The position numbers were made by a program, and so were the translations under genes. From positions 292,945,558-293,009,557 of the forward strand of contig CM053029.1 in the NCBI GenBank assembly GCA_028564925.1: a DNA stretch of 64,000 bases. The letters are read 5' to 3'. Origin of the DNA: Lithobates sylvaticus (lineage: Eukaryota; Chordata; Amphibia; Anura; Ranidae). This document shows, in pieces, positions 21,556 through 33,540 of this stretch. Numbering within the stretch: the stretch's first letter is position 1; each line of letters opens with the position of its first letter. The notes beneath the pieces are model-generated. The model searched no databases. It was not told the origin of the DNA and saw nothing but the letters and a program-made list of their open reading frames with translations.

Positions 21556-23172
21556 AGAAAAGTATTCATAACCCTTGAAATTTTCCACATTTTGTCATGT
21601 TACAACCAAAAATCGTAAATGTATTTTATTGGGACTTTATGTGATAGACCAACACAAAGTGACACGTAATTGTAAAGTGGAAGAAAAATTATAAATGTTT
21701 TTCAAAATTCTTTACAAAGAAGTATGTGAAAAGTGTGGCGTGCATTTGTATTTAGCCCCCCACCCGAGGCAATACTTTGTAGAACCATCTTTCGCTGCAA
21801 TTACAGCTGCAAGTGTTTTTGGCAATGTCTCTACGAGCTTTGTACATCTAAAGTGTGAAATTTTTGCCCATTCTTCTTTGCAAAATAGCTCAAGCTCCAT
21901 CAGATTGGATGGAGAGCGTCTGAACAGCAATTTTCAAGTCTTGCCACAGATTCTCAATTGGATTTAGGTCTGTACTTTGGGCCATTCTAACACATGAATA
22001 TGCTTTGATCTAAACCATTCTATCATAGCTCTGGCTGTATGTTTAGGGTGGTTGTCCTGCTGGAAGGTGAACCTCCGCCCCAGTCAAGTCATTTGCAGAC
22101 TAATGCCCCATACACACGATCAGAAATTCGGCCAGCAAAAGACAGATGAGAGCTTTTAGTTGGAAAATGCGACTGTGTGTATGCTCCATCGGACTTTTGC
22201 TGGCCGAATTCCCACCAGAAAAGGACTGAAAGCAGGTTCTCAATTTTTCAGATCGGAAAAAGTTTTGAACGGAAATTCCGATCGTCTGTAGAAATTCCGA
22301 CGTGCAAAATTCCTACGCATGCTTGGAAACAATTTGATGCATGCTCGGAAGCATTGAACTTAATTTTCTCGGCTTGTCAGTGTTGTACGTCACCGCGTTC
22401 TTGATGGTCGAAAGTTCTGCGAACTTTTGTGTGACCGTGTGTATGCAAGCCAAGCTTGAGCGGAATTTCGTCGGTAAAACCATCCAAGATTTTTAAGATG
22501 GAAAATCCACTTGTGTGCCCTGTATTTGGCTCCATCCATCTTCCCATCAACTCTGACCAGCTTCCCTGTCCCTGCTGAAGAAAAGCATCCACACATGATG
22601 CTGCCACCACCATGTTTCAGTCAAGATGGTGATTTGCAGTGTTAGTTTTCAGCCACACATAGCATTTTGCTTTTGTGCCAAAAGTAAAATTTTGGTCTCA
22701 TCTGATCAGAGCACCTTCTTCCACATGTTTGCCGTGTCCCCCACATGGCTTCTCGCAAACTTCAAAACAGGACTTTCTTTCAACAATGGCTTTCTTCTTG
22801 CCACTCTTCCATAAAGGTCATATTTCGTTTTGGATCTCTGTAGCTCCTCCAGAGTTACCATGGGCCTCTTGGCTGCTTCTCCGATTAATCCTCTCCTTGC
22901 CCGGCCTGTCAGTTTAGGTGGATGGCCGTGTCTTGGTAGGTTTGCAGTTGTGCCACTCTCTATCCATTTTCAGATGATGGATTGAACAATGCTTTATGAG
23001 ATGTTCAAAGCTTGTAAAATTAAGGGGGCTGAATACAAATGCACGCCACACTTTTCAGATATTTAATTTGTAAAACAATTTTGAAAAACATTTATCATTT
23101 TCCTTCCACCTCACAATTATGTGCCACTTTGTGTTGGTCTATCACATAAAATCCCAATAAAATACATTTTTT
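21556..23172 (-). mobile_element. Tc1-like transposon C, minus strand, broken
   Basis: The inverted repeats share TTTTATTGGGACTTTATGTG, then ATAGACCAACACAAAGTG (left near 21640, reverse complement near 23150). Between them lies a minus-strand transposase remnant with KDGSTKYCLGW (21712-21930) and [20 protein letters not shown] (about 22400-22600). Most of the N-terminal DNA-binding domain is deleted near 23020, and a MITE sits in the middle (22099-22520). The right terminal repeat stops short in a T-rich tract. Confidence 0.8.
22099..22520. repeat. MITE nested in Tc1 C
   Basis: TAATGCCCCATACACACGATC begins the insert. Internal AAATTCGGCC/GGCCGAATT and GTGTGTATG motifs show inverted symmetry. 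The right end stops near TCCACTTGTGTGCCC without the expected terminal repeat. Related ends occur at 44622 and 55821. Confidence 0.55.
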
Positions 23173-24105
23173 TTCTTCCAATAATTTTTTTAAATTTTTA
23201 AACATTTCTCTTACAATACCAACAATCGTACAATCCAATCTCTTAGTTACAATTAAATGTCAATATAATTGTAAGCCTTCTAGAAATTATTTATACAAAT
23301 ACCTTCTTAAATCACTCATATACATAACCAAAAAAAAGCCCAATATAAATTTATTTTACTAAGCACCAAAACACACACACACTGGAGTGCCTTGCCTTCT
23401 AAATATATTTCATACAGACAAAAGCAAGGCATGGGGAACATGGTATTTCTGCCTCCCCAAAATGTATTGCTGGGTGCCCAGCTTGCAAGAAGCCCTAGGA
23501 CTCACAGAAGGAAGAAGTTGAGGATCCTGTGAAGCTCTGTGCAAGTTTCAACTTTCTGAAACTAAAGTTAGTAAAAAGTCAGCCGATGGAGTCTCTAGTG
23601 AAAAAAAAACAAAAAAAAAAACTGTTGCCTAGAATGGACAAAAGGCAAAGTACAGGATCAAGTTAGGTGAGGTCAATATACTGGGTCATTTATACCAACA
23701 TTGTCCAAATTTTGAAAACAAATATTTAATGCAGACATGTATTACTGATTCAAATTAGGGGAAACATTATGGTTTGGGTGTATATAATAGCTGTTCCCCC
23801 ACTGCAAGCAAAGTAAACATTACTTTGATACTCAAAAGTATATTTTTTATTGTGTTTTTAGTCAGTACGCATAAGTGCCAAAAGAGAGCACACATTGAGC
23901 ATCTTGTGTTCAGTGTAATGAAAATATATTATGCCAATACACAAGAGCACTTAGAGAAAGTTGGCTTCATGGCACTTTGCAATAAAATGAACAAGAACTG
24001 CAGCATTTATCCTCGTGTGATGCTGCAGTTCAGGAGATTTCAATGATTTACCTGTGCAGGACCCCCAACATAGTAAACACGATATAGGTGGTTAGTGCAA
24101 ACTAA
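23173..24105. other. AT-rich, possible LINE 3' end; no gene
   Basis: The T-rich 23165-23340 could be the reverse complement of a LINE tail, similar in texture to 49632-49780, but no poly(A) signal or duplication is decisive. The rest shows no coding signal. Confidence 0.3.
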
Positions 24106-24135
24106 ATTGGTCCCAGAAGGAAGCCTCTTCTAAAG

Positions 24136-24572
24136 ATGATGCACAAGAAACCCCACAAAAAGTTTGCTGAAGACAAGCAGACTAAGGACAGGGATTACTG
24201 GAACCATGTCCTGTGTTCTGATGAGACCAAGATAAACTTATTTTGTTCAGATGGTGTCAAGCGTGTGTGGCAACCAGGTGAGGAGTACAAACACAAGTGT
24301 GTGTCTTGCCTACAGTCAGTCATGGTGGTGGGAGTGTCATGGTCTGGGGCTGCATGAGTGCTGCTGGCACTGGGGAGCTACAGTTCATTGAGGGAACCAT
24401 GAATGCCAACATGTACTGTGACATACTGAAGCAAAGCATGATCCCCTCCCTTTGGAGACTGGGCCACAGGGCAGTATTCCAATATTTTAACGTCCCCAAA
24501 CACACTTCCAAAACGACCACTGCCTTGCTGAATAAGCCGAGGGTAAAAGGTGATGGACTGGCCAAGCATGTC
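24136..24572 (+). pseudogene. Tc1-like transposase remnant, family B copy 2
   Basis: Two overlapping frames carry KQTKDRDYWNHVLCSDETKI with the first catalytic Asp, then GGGSVMVWGCMSAAGTGELQ and KHTSKTTTALLNK, as in copy B1. A frameshift lies near 24310. The HDNDPKHT block is reduced to YFNVPKHT, so the second catalytic Asp is lost. The NPIEHLWG block with the catalytic Glu lies beyond the nested MITE at about 25286-25310. Not functional. Confidence 0.8.
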
Positions 24573-24580
24573 TCCAGACC

Positions 24581-25272
24581 CAGGGTGAATTAAATTCCTT
24601 TTTTAAATCAAATTTATTTGAATAAAATGCTTTTGGAGTTGAAATCTATCCAAAGATAGTTTTCTATTCAAGATACATTAATAATTTAGTTTATTCAGCA
24701 TGAAATGGAGCTTAGTTATGTAGCATGAGGCTGTATATTCTGCAATATTTAAATTTTTGGTAAACTCATTCAATGAATCCAAGCTCTGGAAGCGGAGATA
24801 ACATGCACTGCATTATCGCATTCACACAATAACACAATAACCATAAGATAAAAACAGTTCAGGAATATTCCTTTATCCCACTTTTTTGCAAATCTATGTA
24901 CACTGCAAACTGTATGACTGAATCAGTTCTGATAATCACTGTTTTACTAACCTGACAACTTGTTATTCTAAATAGGGAACATTGTGTTTCCAACTATTAA
25001 AGAATCTAACTACCAGCAAGAATAAGTCCTTACATTTAAAGCACACCTGTCATTTCAGGTCTATCATGGCTGCGCCCGTTAGCGGGCATCCACTCACCTG
25101 CTGCTGACACCTTGATCCACTCACCTGCTGCTGACACCTTGATGCCACATTACCAGCCTTCCCATTAAAGTGAATGGGACTGTCGGTAAAAACAGACTGT
25201 GGGGCAGAGATGACAGTTGCTCTTTAAAAATCATGATTTAAAATCGACTTGATTTAAATCAAATCCACCCTG
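24581..25272. repeat. hAT-like MITE with 8-bp target duplication
   Basis: CAGGGTGAATTAAATTCC and AAATCAAATCCACCCTG are imperfect inverted ends. The flanks are identical 8-mers, TCCAGACC, at 24573-24580 and 25273-25280. 8-bp duplications and a CAGGG start are typical of hAT. Excision restores the Tc1 host sequence. 692 bp, no transposase. Confidence 0.8.
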
Positions 25273-25520
25273 TCCAGACCTAAACCCTATCGAGCATCTG
25301 TGGGGCATCCTTAAAATGGAAGTTGGAGGAGCGCAAGGTCTCTAACATCCACCAGCTCTGTGATGTCGTCATGGAGGAGGGGGAAGAGGACTCCAGTGGC
25401 AACCTGTTAAGCTCTGGTGTACTCCATGCCCAAGAGGGTTAAGGCAGTGCTGGAAAATAATGGGGGCCACACAAAATAGACACTTTGGGCCCAATTTGGA
25501 CATTTTCACTTAGGGGTGTA

Positions 25521-26147
25521 CTAGAGCTGCATAATTCTGGCCAAAATGATTATCCCAAATTTTTTGCTTAGAATAAAAAGATCACGATTCTCGCAACGTA
25601 AAATAGTTCACATTATACAAAAAAAAAATAAAAAATTGGGCTAACTTTTCTGGTTAGTTTTAATTTTATTTAATTCATTAAAGTAATTTTTTCCAAATAA
25701 ATTGCATTTTAAAAGACTGCTGCGCAAATACAGTGACATAAAATATTGCAACAACCATTATTTTATTCTCTAGGGTCTCTACTAAAAAAAATATATATAA
25801 TGTTTGAGGGTTCCAAGTAATTTTCTAGAAAAAAATAAAATAATTTTAAACTTAAAACCAACAAAATGTCAGAAAAGGGTTTAGTGTTTAAACTTTCTTC
25901 ATTTACATACGAAGTCTCTTCCATTGACAAATTGTTACAATGTTTAGACTTAGTTCCACTGCTAAAGAATGTTATGATTCTTGGCAATTTGCCCAGTTTT
26001 TCACTTCCTTTCTTTGGATGGCTGTGGCTTCAAAAGAGCTGAGAGAATTTTTTGCATAGCAAGAATCGTGAAACACTTTTATCAAGATCGCAACAGGGAA
26101 AAAAAAATTGCGATAAAGATTCTTGACGATTAATCGTGCAGCTCTAG
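25521..26147. repeat. hAT-like MITE, second nested element
   Basis: CTAGAGCTGCA at the left and TGCAGCTCTAG at the right are exact inverted 11-mers; the interior is AT-rich with ATCACGATTCTCGC and GCGATAAAGATTCTTG motifs. The flanking Tc1 sequence suggests a decayed 8-bp duplication, which is why I lean to hAT. Confidence 0.55.
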
Positions 26148-26500
26148 GATGAAACTTTTGTTGCCAGCGGTTTAGACATTAATGGCTGTGTGTTGATTTT
26201 GTTGTTAATTTGAGGAGACAGCAAATTTACACTGTTATACAAGCTGTACAATCACTAATTTACATTGTAACAAAGTGTCATTTCTTCAGTGTTGTCACAT
26301 GAAAAGATAGAATAAAATATTTCCAAAAATGTGAAGAGTGTACTCACTTTCAAATAGTTTTAAAATTTACTTCCACTATCTAAATATGGCTACTACTTCA
26401 AATACAGGACAAATTCCGACAGACCACCTCGAACATGCTGGATAAAATATTTCATAAAATCCCAACTTCAGGATCAAAAGTAACTTACACCTGGAAGGAT

Positions 26501-26574
26501 GTGTGTGTGTGTGTGTGTACATATACATTATATATATATATATAAACAAACACACACACTATATATATATAGTA
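26501..26574. repeat. (GT)n and (TA)n microsatellites
   Basis: A GT tract of about nine units, then TA-rich tracts separated by a CA stretch. Confidence 0.8.
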
Positions 26575-27200
26575 TTTATCGGCGTATAACACGCACTTTT
26601 TCCCCCTTAAAATCGGGGGAAAGTCGTGGGTGAGTGTAATACGCCGATCCCCAAAAAAAATGTGCCAAAAAAATCTTGCAGCGCCGAAAAAAAGCGAGCG
26701 CCGCCGAAAAAGACAGAGCGCCGCCGAAAAAGACCGATCTGACTGCTCGGCTAAGCTCGCAGTCCCGCCTCCCTGCGCTCGCTTCCGAAACAACAGGGAG
26801 GCGGGACTGCGAGCAGAGCCGATCAGTCGGCTCAGTCTTTTCCGGCAGGGCTCGCTCAGTCTTTTCCGGCAGGGCTTGCTCAGTCTTTTCCGGCAGGGCT
26901 CGCTCAGTCTTTTCCGGCGGCAAATGGCGCTGGCAAGCTGCAAATGACGCTGGGCAAGGCTGCAAGTGACGCTGGGCAAGGCTGCAAGTGACGCTGGGCA
27001 AGGCTGCAAGTGACGCTGGGCAAGGCTGCAAGTGACGCTGGGCAAGGCTGCAAGTGACGCTGGGCAAGGCTGCAAGTGACGCTGGGCAAGGCTGCAAATG
27101 ACGCTTAAATTAAATTTTTTTTTTTGCCTAAACTTCGCTCCTAAAACTTTTTTTCCTTAAAATGCCCTCCTAAACTTGGGGTGCGTGTTATACACATATT
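26571..27200. repeat. MITE with CGGCGTATAACACGCAC end, carrying two minisatellites
   Basis: The left end has TATTTATCGGCGTATAACAC and the right end has the inverse GGTGCGTGTTATAC. The interior contains a 24-bp unit (CTCAGTCTTTTCCGGCAGGG core) repeated four times at 26831-26921, and a 22-bp unit (TGCAAGTGACGCTGGGCAAG core) repeated about 7.6 times at 26937-27104. A second copy in reverse orientation starts at 28361. The superfamily is unknown to me. Confidence 0.65.
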
Positions 27201-28360
27201 TTTATATATAGAGGTTTTGCCTTGCATTAAACTTTTTTGCTACATGGGAAAAAAAGAAGGAAGAAGGCGAATATACAAAGTTTATTACAAAGTACTAAGC
27301 ACAGCCAAAAAATGAAACTTCAGAGGAAAATATGCAAAACACAAAAACTGGCCAGTCTTCAGCTTGTGCTAGTTTCAGAAGCGGTCCTACGGTAATTGTG
27401 TCCGTTCCCAAGGACTATACAGGCGACATCACATTTAACCTTCCTCCTAATTGAAAGCGTCTGATGCAATAACCGCTCTTGCTTTTCACAGCAATCAATA
27501 TGATTCTCCCATACTTCATTAGCAATGTGAAAACTGCTCCAAATGTTACAACAAACTAACGGTTGAAGAAACAAATTCAAACATCTACAACCACTTACAT
27601 TTTCAGAGAATGAGCCTAAAAACATATTAATTTATCTCCTTTCCCATTTGAACTTGGGAGCCTAAAACTCTAGTGTTCTATATATTACTCAGGATCTGTG
27701 ATGAGTAATCAATCAGTTAAATGACAAAAAAAAAAAAATAACAGATGTACATCTTTATGCTCCCTTTTCTAAGCAAATTGACATATATTAAACTGTGTGA
27801 CAGGTGACGAGGCTACATGGAAGGCTGCCTACCATTGCTGCAATCATTATCAACAAAGAAATTATATAAAATACTACAACAGTTGAAGGGTGGAGTATTT
27901 TTTGTGTCTTTCTGTGAAGATATTGGTCAGCCAATGACAGAGATGTTACATATGTTAACAGAATAAAAAGACATTAAAAATACAACTGGGCTTATATGCA
28001 AATCAGCAGAGAACATCTTTATTCTAAGAGCCACAATCTGAAGAATCAAAACTAATCTACTGCAACCAATATTTATTTCCAGTATATAGAGTCATATCTA
28101 CTGTAACTTTTTAGTCCTGTCACCTATCCATTTGTAGTATACATATAGCACTAGGCTCCGCCCCTGAACAACCCACAGTATCTATTTTTGTGTTAAATTG
28201 TTTTAAAAAAAATCTTACATACTTTGCAAAACAATTTACAAATCATTAATAAAAATACAAGACATTTTCAAAGTACACATAAAAAATACATTAGGTACAT
28301 GAATGGATATATCCTCTAACATGCACTTAAATACATAAGTAAATCTACACTGTGGCATAT
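27201..28360. other. No gene supported
   Basis: An 88-residue open frame on the minus strand (27359-27625) has no recognisable domain. The rest is AT-rich. Confidence 0.4.
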
Positions 28361-28505
28361 ACCGTATTTATCGGCGTATAACATGCGCCGGCGTATAACA
28401 CGCACCCCAAGTTTAGGAGGGAATATTAAGGAAAAAAAAAAAAAAACTTAAATTTAAATGCAGCCTTGCCAGTGCATTGCAGCCTTGCCCAGTGCAGCCT
28501 TGATT
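28361..28505. repeat. Second, inverted copy of the CGGCGTATAACACGCAC element (partial)
   Basis: CCGTATTTATCGGCGTATAAC, then AACACGCACCCCAAGTTTAG, is the reverse complement of the right part of 26571-27200. It is followed by two to three loose copies of the minisatellite core (GCAGCCTTGCCCAGTG), against about eight in the other copy. Confidence 0.65.
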
Positions 28506-28555
28506 CAAAATTGGCGCCTTTTTATATATAAAAAAGGGGGGGGGGGTTCAAAATC

Positions 28556-28885
28556 AGTATCCCCATGTAACCTGTGTCTATTTATCTTTACTTTCAAGGG
28601 AGGAGAGAATCCAATCTCTCTATCCCCAGTATTATCCACCTTTAAGTTGTGCAAAAAAATAAATAAAAAGGGGGAGGGGGGAAGAGGAATTTACCCCCTC
28701 TCCCCCCCCCCCCCCCCCCCCCCCCCCCGTCCCCTTGTGAACTACATTGTCCCATTATAAACCAATTTATTCTCCTCTTACCCGTGTCCATTTTTCCTAC
28801 TTTTGAGGGGAAGAGAATAACTTCCCATCCCTCTATCCCTATTACCATCCTCCTTCAATTTGTGCGAGACAAAAAAAAAAAAACT
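28556..28885. repeat. Diverged duplication with a 27-C homopolymer
   Basis: Two diverged blocks (about 28565-28660 and 28780-28880) share GTGTC-ATTT, GAGGGGAGAGAATC-type, CTCTATCCC and TTCAATTTGTGC segments. Between them is an uninterrupted run of 27 C at 28702-28728. Confidence 0.6.
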
Positions 28886-29252
28886 ACCATAGAAAAAGGA
28901 AAATTATAGTAAGTATGAATGAATTTCCAGAGTTTCCTGGCACCTACATGGCAGTATACATATGGAAAGTAACTTGCTACACCATTGGGCATAACGAGAA
29001 AGTATGTAATGTTACATAAAGGAAGAGGAAAGTGCTAAGGTCTTGGTTCCAAACTATACTTGGGTAAGTAATGCTGCCATAGGCGTGAAGTGATATTAAA
29101 CAATATCTTTATTCTTCAAAGACAATCCATACACATCCACTACTTAAGAGGAGCTCCACCCAAAAGGGAAAGTTACGCTTTAAGGCCTCCTCCCCAGCTC
29201 CTGTTGGTGAAATTTAGCTTTTGGAGAGGAGGAGGGGGGGGGGGGTGGGGGA

Positions 29253-30027
29253 GCAGACTAAGGACATAGATTACTGGAACCATGTCCTGTGGTCTTATGA
29301 GACAAAGATAAACTTATTTGGTTCAGATGGTGTCAAGCGTGTGTGGCAGCAACTAGGTGAGGAGAACAAAGACAAGTGTGTCTTGCCTACAGTCAAGCAT
29401 GGTGGTGGGAGTGTCATGGTCTGGGGCTGCATGGGTGCTGCTGGCACTGGGGAGCTACAGTTCATTGAGGGAACCATGAATGCCAACATGTACTGTGACA
29501 TACTGAAGCACAGCATGATTCCCCCTCCTTTCGGAGACTGGGCCGCAGGGCAGTATTCCAACATGATAACAACCCCAAACACACCTCCAAGATGACCACT
29601 GCCTTGCTAAAGAAGCTGAGGGTAAAGGTGATGGACTGGCCAAGAATGTCTCCAGACCTGAACCTTATTGAGCATCTGTGGGGTATCCTCAAACGGAAGG
29701 TGGGGGAGCACAAGGTCTCCAACATCCACCAGCTCCATCATGGAGGAGTGGAATAGAACAACCTGTGAAGTTCTGGTGAACTCCATGCTCAAGAGGGTTA
29801 AAGGCAGTGCTGGAAAATAATGGTGGCCACACATGATAGACAATTTGGGCCCAATTTGGACATTTTCGATTAGGGGTGTACTCCCTTTTGTTGTCTGCGG
29901 TTTAGACATTAATGGCTGTGTGTTGAGTTATTTTGAGGGGACAGCAAATTTACTCTGTTATACAAGCTGTACACCCACTACTTTACATTGTAGCAAAGTG
30001 TAATATCTTCAGTGTTGTCACATGAAG
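29253..30027 (+). mobile_element. Tc1-like transposon B, copy 3, truncated at both ends
   Basis: Starts inside the catalytic domain with QTKDIDYWNHVLWSYETKI, where the first catalytic Asp of SDET is Tyr. It continues through GGGSVMVWGCMGAAGTGELQ and, after a frameshift near 29560, the downstream part. The second-Asp region at the DNA level still reads CATGATAACAACCCC (HDNNP). The copy ends in the right inverted repeat near CAGTGTTGTCACATG without the terminal bases. The residues and frame exclude function. Confidence 0.85.
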
Positions 30028-30049
30028 AGAAATCAACCAGCTTCTAACC

Positions 30050-30540
30050 TCAGCTTGTTCAATTAAAATGATTGTTATTTAAAATAAATAAAATGAGACT
30101 TTACAAACATGTAATACTTACCTGCCCTGTGTAGTGAATTTGCACAGAGCAGCCTGGATCCTCCTCTTCTCGGGTCCCTCTTCGGTGCTCCTGGCCTCTC
30201 CCTCCTGTTGAGTGCCCCCACAGCAAGCAGCATGCTATGGGGGCACCCGAGCCGAACTGCAGCTCCGTGTGTCCATTCAGACATGGAGCTGTGGTTCAGC
30301 CATGCCCCCTCTCTCTCCTGATTGGATAACTGACTTTGACAGCAGTGCTGCTGCTGATTGACAATGGCACCGCTGCTTTGTCTCAGTCAATCAGAAGGGA
30401 GAGACCCAGACAGCCGAGGGACTCTTGGACATCGCTGGATAGAGAAGGGGCTCAGGTAAGTATTAGGGGGGCTGCTGCACACAGAAGGCTTTTTATCCTA
30501 ATGCATTAGGATAAAAAAAAACCTTCTGCCTTACAACCAC
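30050..30540. repeat. Probable MITE
   Basis: The block from AATACTTACCTGCCCTGTG to the palindromic right part (TTTTTATCCTAATGCATTAG, GATAAAAA, CCTTCTGCC) has the layout of a frog MITE, with an internal inverted pair TTGACTGAGAC/GTCTCAGTCAA-like. Ends not resolved. Confidence 0.4.
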
Positions 30541-30659
30541 GTAAAGATTTGGCAATAAAACCTGGAAGCCTTATACCAATATAATGCTGCGCTATCCAAA
30601 TATAATCATACAGTAACCGTACTAAATCATAATATTAGTGGTTGCAGTTAAATAGTGGT

Positions 30660-30740
30660 GGTGAGATATTCTGGAAGCCAATTGGTCTCTATGCAGAAGT
30701 GAGCCTGATTTTGCACTTTCCAGCTTTAGTAAATATACCC
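30660..30740. repeat. MITE end fragment
   Basis: GCCAATTGGTCTCTATGCAG, then TTTTGCACTTTCCAGC and TTTAGTAAATATACCCCC, resembles the terminal arm of elements with a GGGTTATTTACTAAA-type end, such as the nested one at 36796. Confidence 0.4.
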
Positions 30741-31552
30741 CCATGTGTCTCTACCACACTAGTAGCAGTTGAGAGGAAAGCATGAATTAATTTACCAGGA
30801 TTGTGAAATAGAGCCAAAGCACCCAGCATAAACCTATGCAGACAGATTCTGCCCACTTAGTAGCCATGTTGTCCATAATGGGTAACTCAGCAGGGCTGGA
30901 CAACTGCTAGGAGTAAAAGAATCCAATAAGTATATAAAATTGCCATATTATATCTTTATTGGCCATTTTATATATTTGACAATAAGAGTTCATGTAACTG
31001 TACCTAGATTCTTAAAAATAAAGTAAATCTCTCCACTTTTGATTCCAAGCACATAGCTTCCTTAGGAGATAAAAATAGAACATGCTGAATACACATAAAT
31101 TCATACGTCAGATAGCAATACAAGAATTCCAACAAGTTGGATGACACATAGTCAACGCATCAACACATGGATGCAAATCACCTGACAGACTTGTTTGAAT
31201 TATGCGAGAAGTCTTGTCACAAAAAATTAATAGATATAAAAATTTCACATGATACTGAAATCATCAGGTAAGAAGTTGTTTTCTCAATATTCCCTTTGAC
31301 AACAGAGTGACACACTCTTTATTGCTATATTACATACTAGTCATAGGCTATTCCGATACTTTATGGCAAACGTGTGACACATTGATCAAAAACAGCATGT
31401 TAAAGTAGATCTACAGCCTTTCTTTTAGGTTTAGATGGAATGGTCAGAACGTTTATTAGGTTTAAAGGGTATCTAGGGTCAATATGTACAATCATATAAC
31501 CATTTCCAGTCTACTCCTATTCATCTGAACCACGTTGAAGTGTGTAAACTAA
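30741..31552. other. No gene recognised
   Basis: AT-rich, no supported features. Confidence 0.4.
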
Positions 31553-32223
31553 AGCTGGGTATACACGTTCAGGTTTTTTTTGTTCAACCGGCAAGTTGAA
31601 TGAAAAAAAAAACAAACACTGACAGATTCTCCTACTCAACCCCCCCCCCCCCTCCTTAACACAACAACAATCGCACAATTTCAAAGCCGCATGTCACTGC
31701 GACTTTAGGTACGACTTAGAAGACATCTGTACAGCTTCATGTACAGATGCCTATCACACCTGAAATCGCCAAAAGTAGAGCAGGAACTACTTTTTCATAT
31801 TCATGCGGCACCGCAAAGTCAGCATCACACTGATTTGAACACTGCCGACAATAGGGTGCGACTTCTCATGCGATATGACCTATCAAATCGCATGACAAGT
31901 CGCTCCGGTGTGAACTGCGGTTAAGGGCAGATTCACACCACAACGCATTTCTGCAGGTTCCCGCAAGGCGTGTTTTTTTACAGCCCATTTATTTTAGTGA
32001 GCTGCCAAAGGCGTGGAAAAGCACCACAAAAACAGCGCACAGTACAAATCGCACTGCACCACTGATTTTGGTGCCCCAAATGTGCAGGCATTTGGTAGAT
32101 GCGATTGGGGAGCCATTAAAAATGAATGGCACCTGCACACATCTAAAGAGAGCAGAGTGCCCCCTGCAAGCGCACAGAGAAACGGGTATTTCCCCACACC
32201 AGAAGAGGTGAGAATGAGCCCTG
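31553..32223. repeat. Two adjoining MITE-like segments
   Basis: A left segment begins near AAGCTGGGTATACACGTTC. The second (31924-32223) starts AGGGCAGATTCACACC and ends GGTGAGAATGAGCCCT, imperfect inverted copies. No coding sequence. Confidence 0.4.
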
Positions 32224-33540
32224 AAGGAATTGGTTTTGCTTAGTAAGTAGTAGGAAAAAATGGGGCTCATCCTTGTACAGCATAAATAAGAAGACACGAC
32301 CCAGCTGACCATCAACATAAGTGAACATTTGTTCAATGACCACCAAAAGTAACACTACAATTTGTATTAGCTGTATCTCTGTTCTGGTTACTACTAGCTT
32401 CATGTCATTATTATTATTATTACTACAATTTTCTCTGTCACAATTGCACTAATACGGCTACAATCACCTCAAGTATTATTATTATTACTGAAAACTATTT
32501 TGGAGTATGAAGCAGCTCAGGGTGTCAAATATGCTAAGCTGCGCCACATTCCTTTTTCTTTTATCAATTTGTATATCTCAACTTACAGTTTATACTAAAG
32601 TGGTGTGAGCCGTACATACAGTAGTTATCAGCAGGAGTTCCCTGAAACCTGAAAAATATTTCAAGCGTTCTAAGATGTAAAGCAAGGATAAGCATGATAG
32701 ATCCAAGGGCATGCACCTTTAAAAGTGAACAGTGGAAACATCCATATTCTTATCAGGATGATGTACATCCTGAATGGCACCCCCATGTATCTTCCCACAA
32801 TGTACAGTAATGCACCACTGTGTGTTGTAGTGCACCATGTTACAGAAAAGAGTACTTGCGCCTTTTTTGGTGAATTAGCGCAGCACAACAGTAAAAATGG
32901 AAGCTGAAATCTATACTTCAAATGCAGAAGATGATGTACACTGTCCAGGAAGTTATGCACTAGGTTCCCATAGAAATTTAGAGCAGGTGTCTCAGGCTGC
33001 AATTGGGTCCTGCCCCTGTCATCAACTTGCTTGCACTCGGGCAGCCACATATTAAAAAATAAATAAATAAATAATAATAATATGGATCTGAACACAAGTG
33101 CAATGTTGTCTACTGTACAGTAGACAGACAACACAGCTGTGTAAAGATCTGGATATTAACATTTTTACATTTGAGCGCACTAATTTACACACATACTCAA
33201 ATATGTATGGGGTTATATGCGTACATTGAAACACTGGTGCCTTGAAGAGGAGGAAGAAACATTTTCTTTTTTTATACACTTTTACGCACGATCTTCATGG
33301 AGCATAACTTGCGTTTTATACTTAGGATTCTGTGTGTAAACATCAGTAAACTATCAGGTCTGTGAGCAAGAAGTCTAATAGGAATCAAATACATCCGAAG
33401 TGCCAAGTTCACGAGGTCTCAGCACTTATGTTTCTATGGAAACTGGCTTCTGTGTCAAAAGATGCTTTCTATTCTAGAATGATCAGAGGGGTTCTTTGGA
33501 CATAAAGAAAATACATATTTTCCCTATCATGCACTTATAC
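32224..33540. other. No gene recognised
   Basis: Contains small TTA/ATT runs (32406-32500) and an AAATAAATAATAATA tract (33055-33082). The 154-residue minus-strand frame at 32670-33134 is compositionally poor and unrecognised. Confidence 0.4.

Larger units (their letters stand above)
24106..26350 (+). mobile_element. Tc1-like transposon B, copy 2, with two nested MITEs
   Basis: Same family as 2986-4315 but on the plus strand. The left end and DNA-binding domain are missing. The transposase remnant is at 24136-24572, resumes after the first nested MITE at 25281, and the right inverted repeat ends GTGAAGAGTGTACTCAC near 26346. The insertions at 24581-25272 and 25521-26147 split it into three blocks. 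Confidence 0.85.

Noticed and set aside
27359-27625. 88-codon minus-strand frame as a possible FNIP1 or other exon
   Set aside because: It does not match the FNIP1 sequence I recall, has no clear splice signals, and shows no domain.
32670-33134. 154-codon minus-strand frame
   Set aside because: Biased composition, no domain, no promoter or splice evidence.
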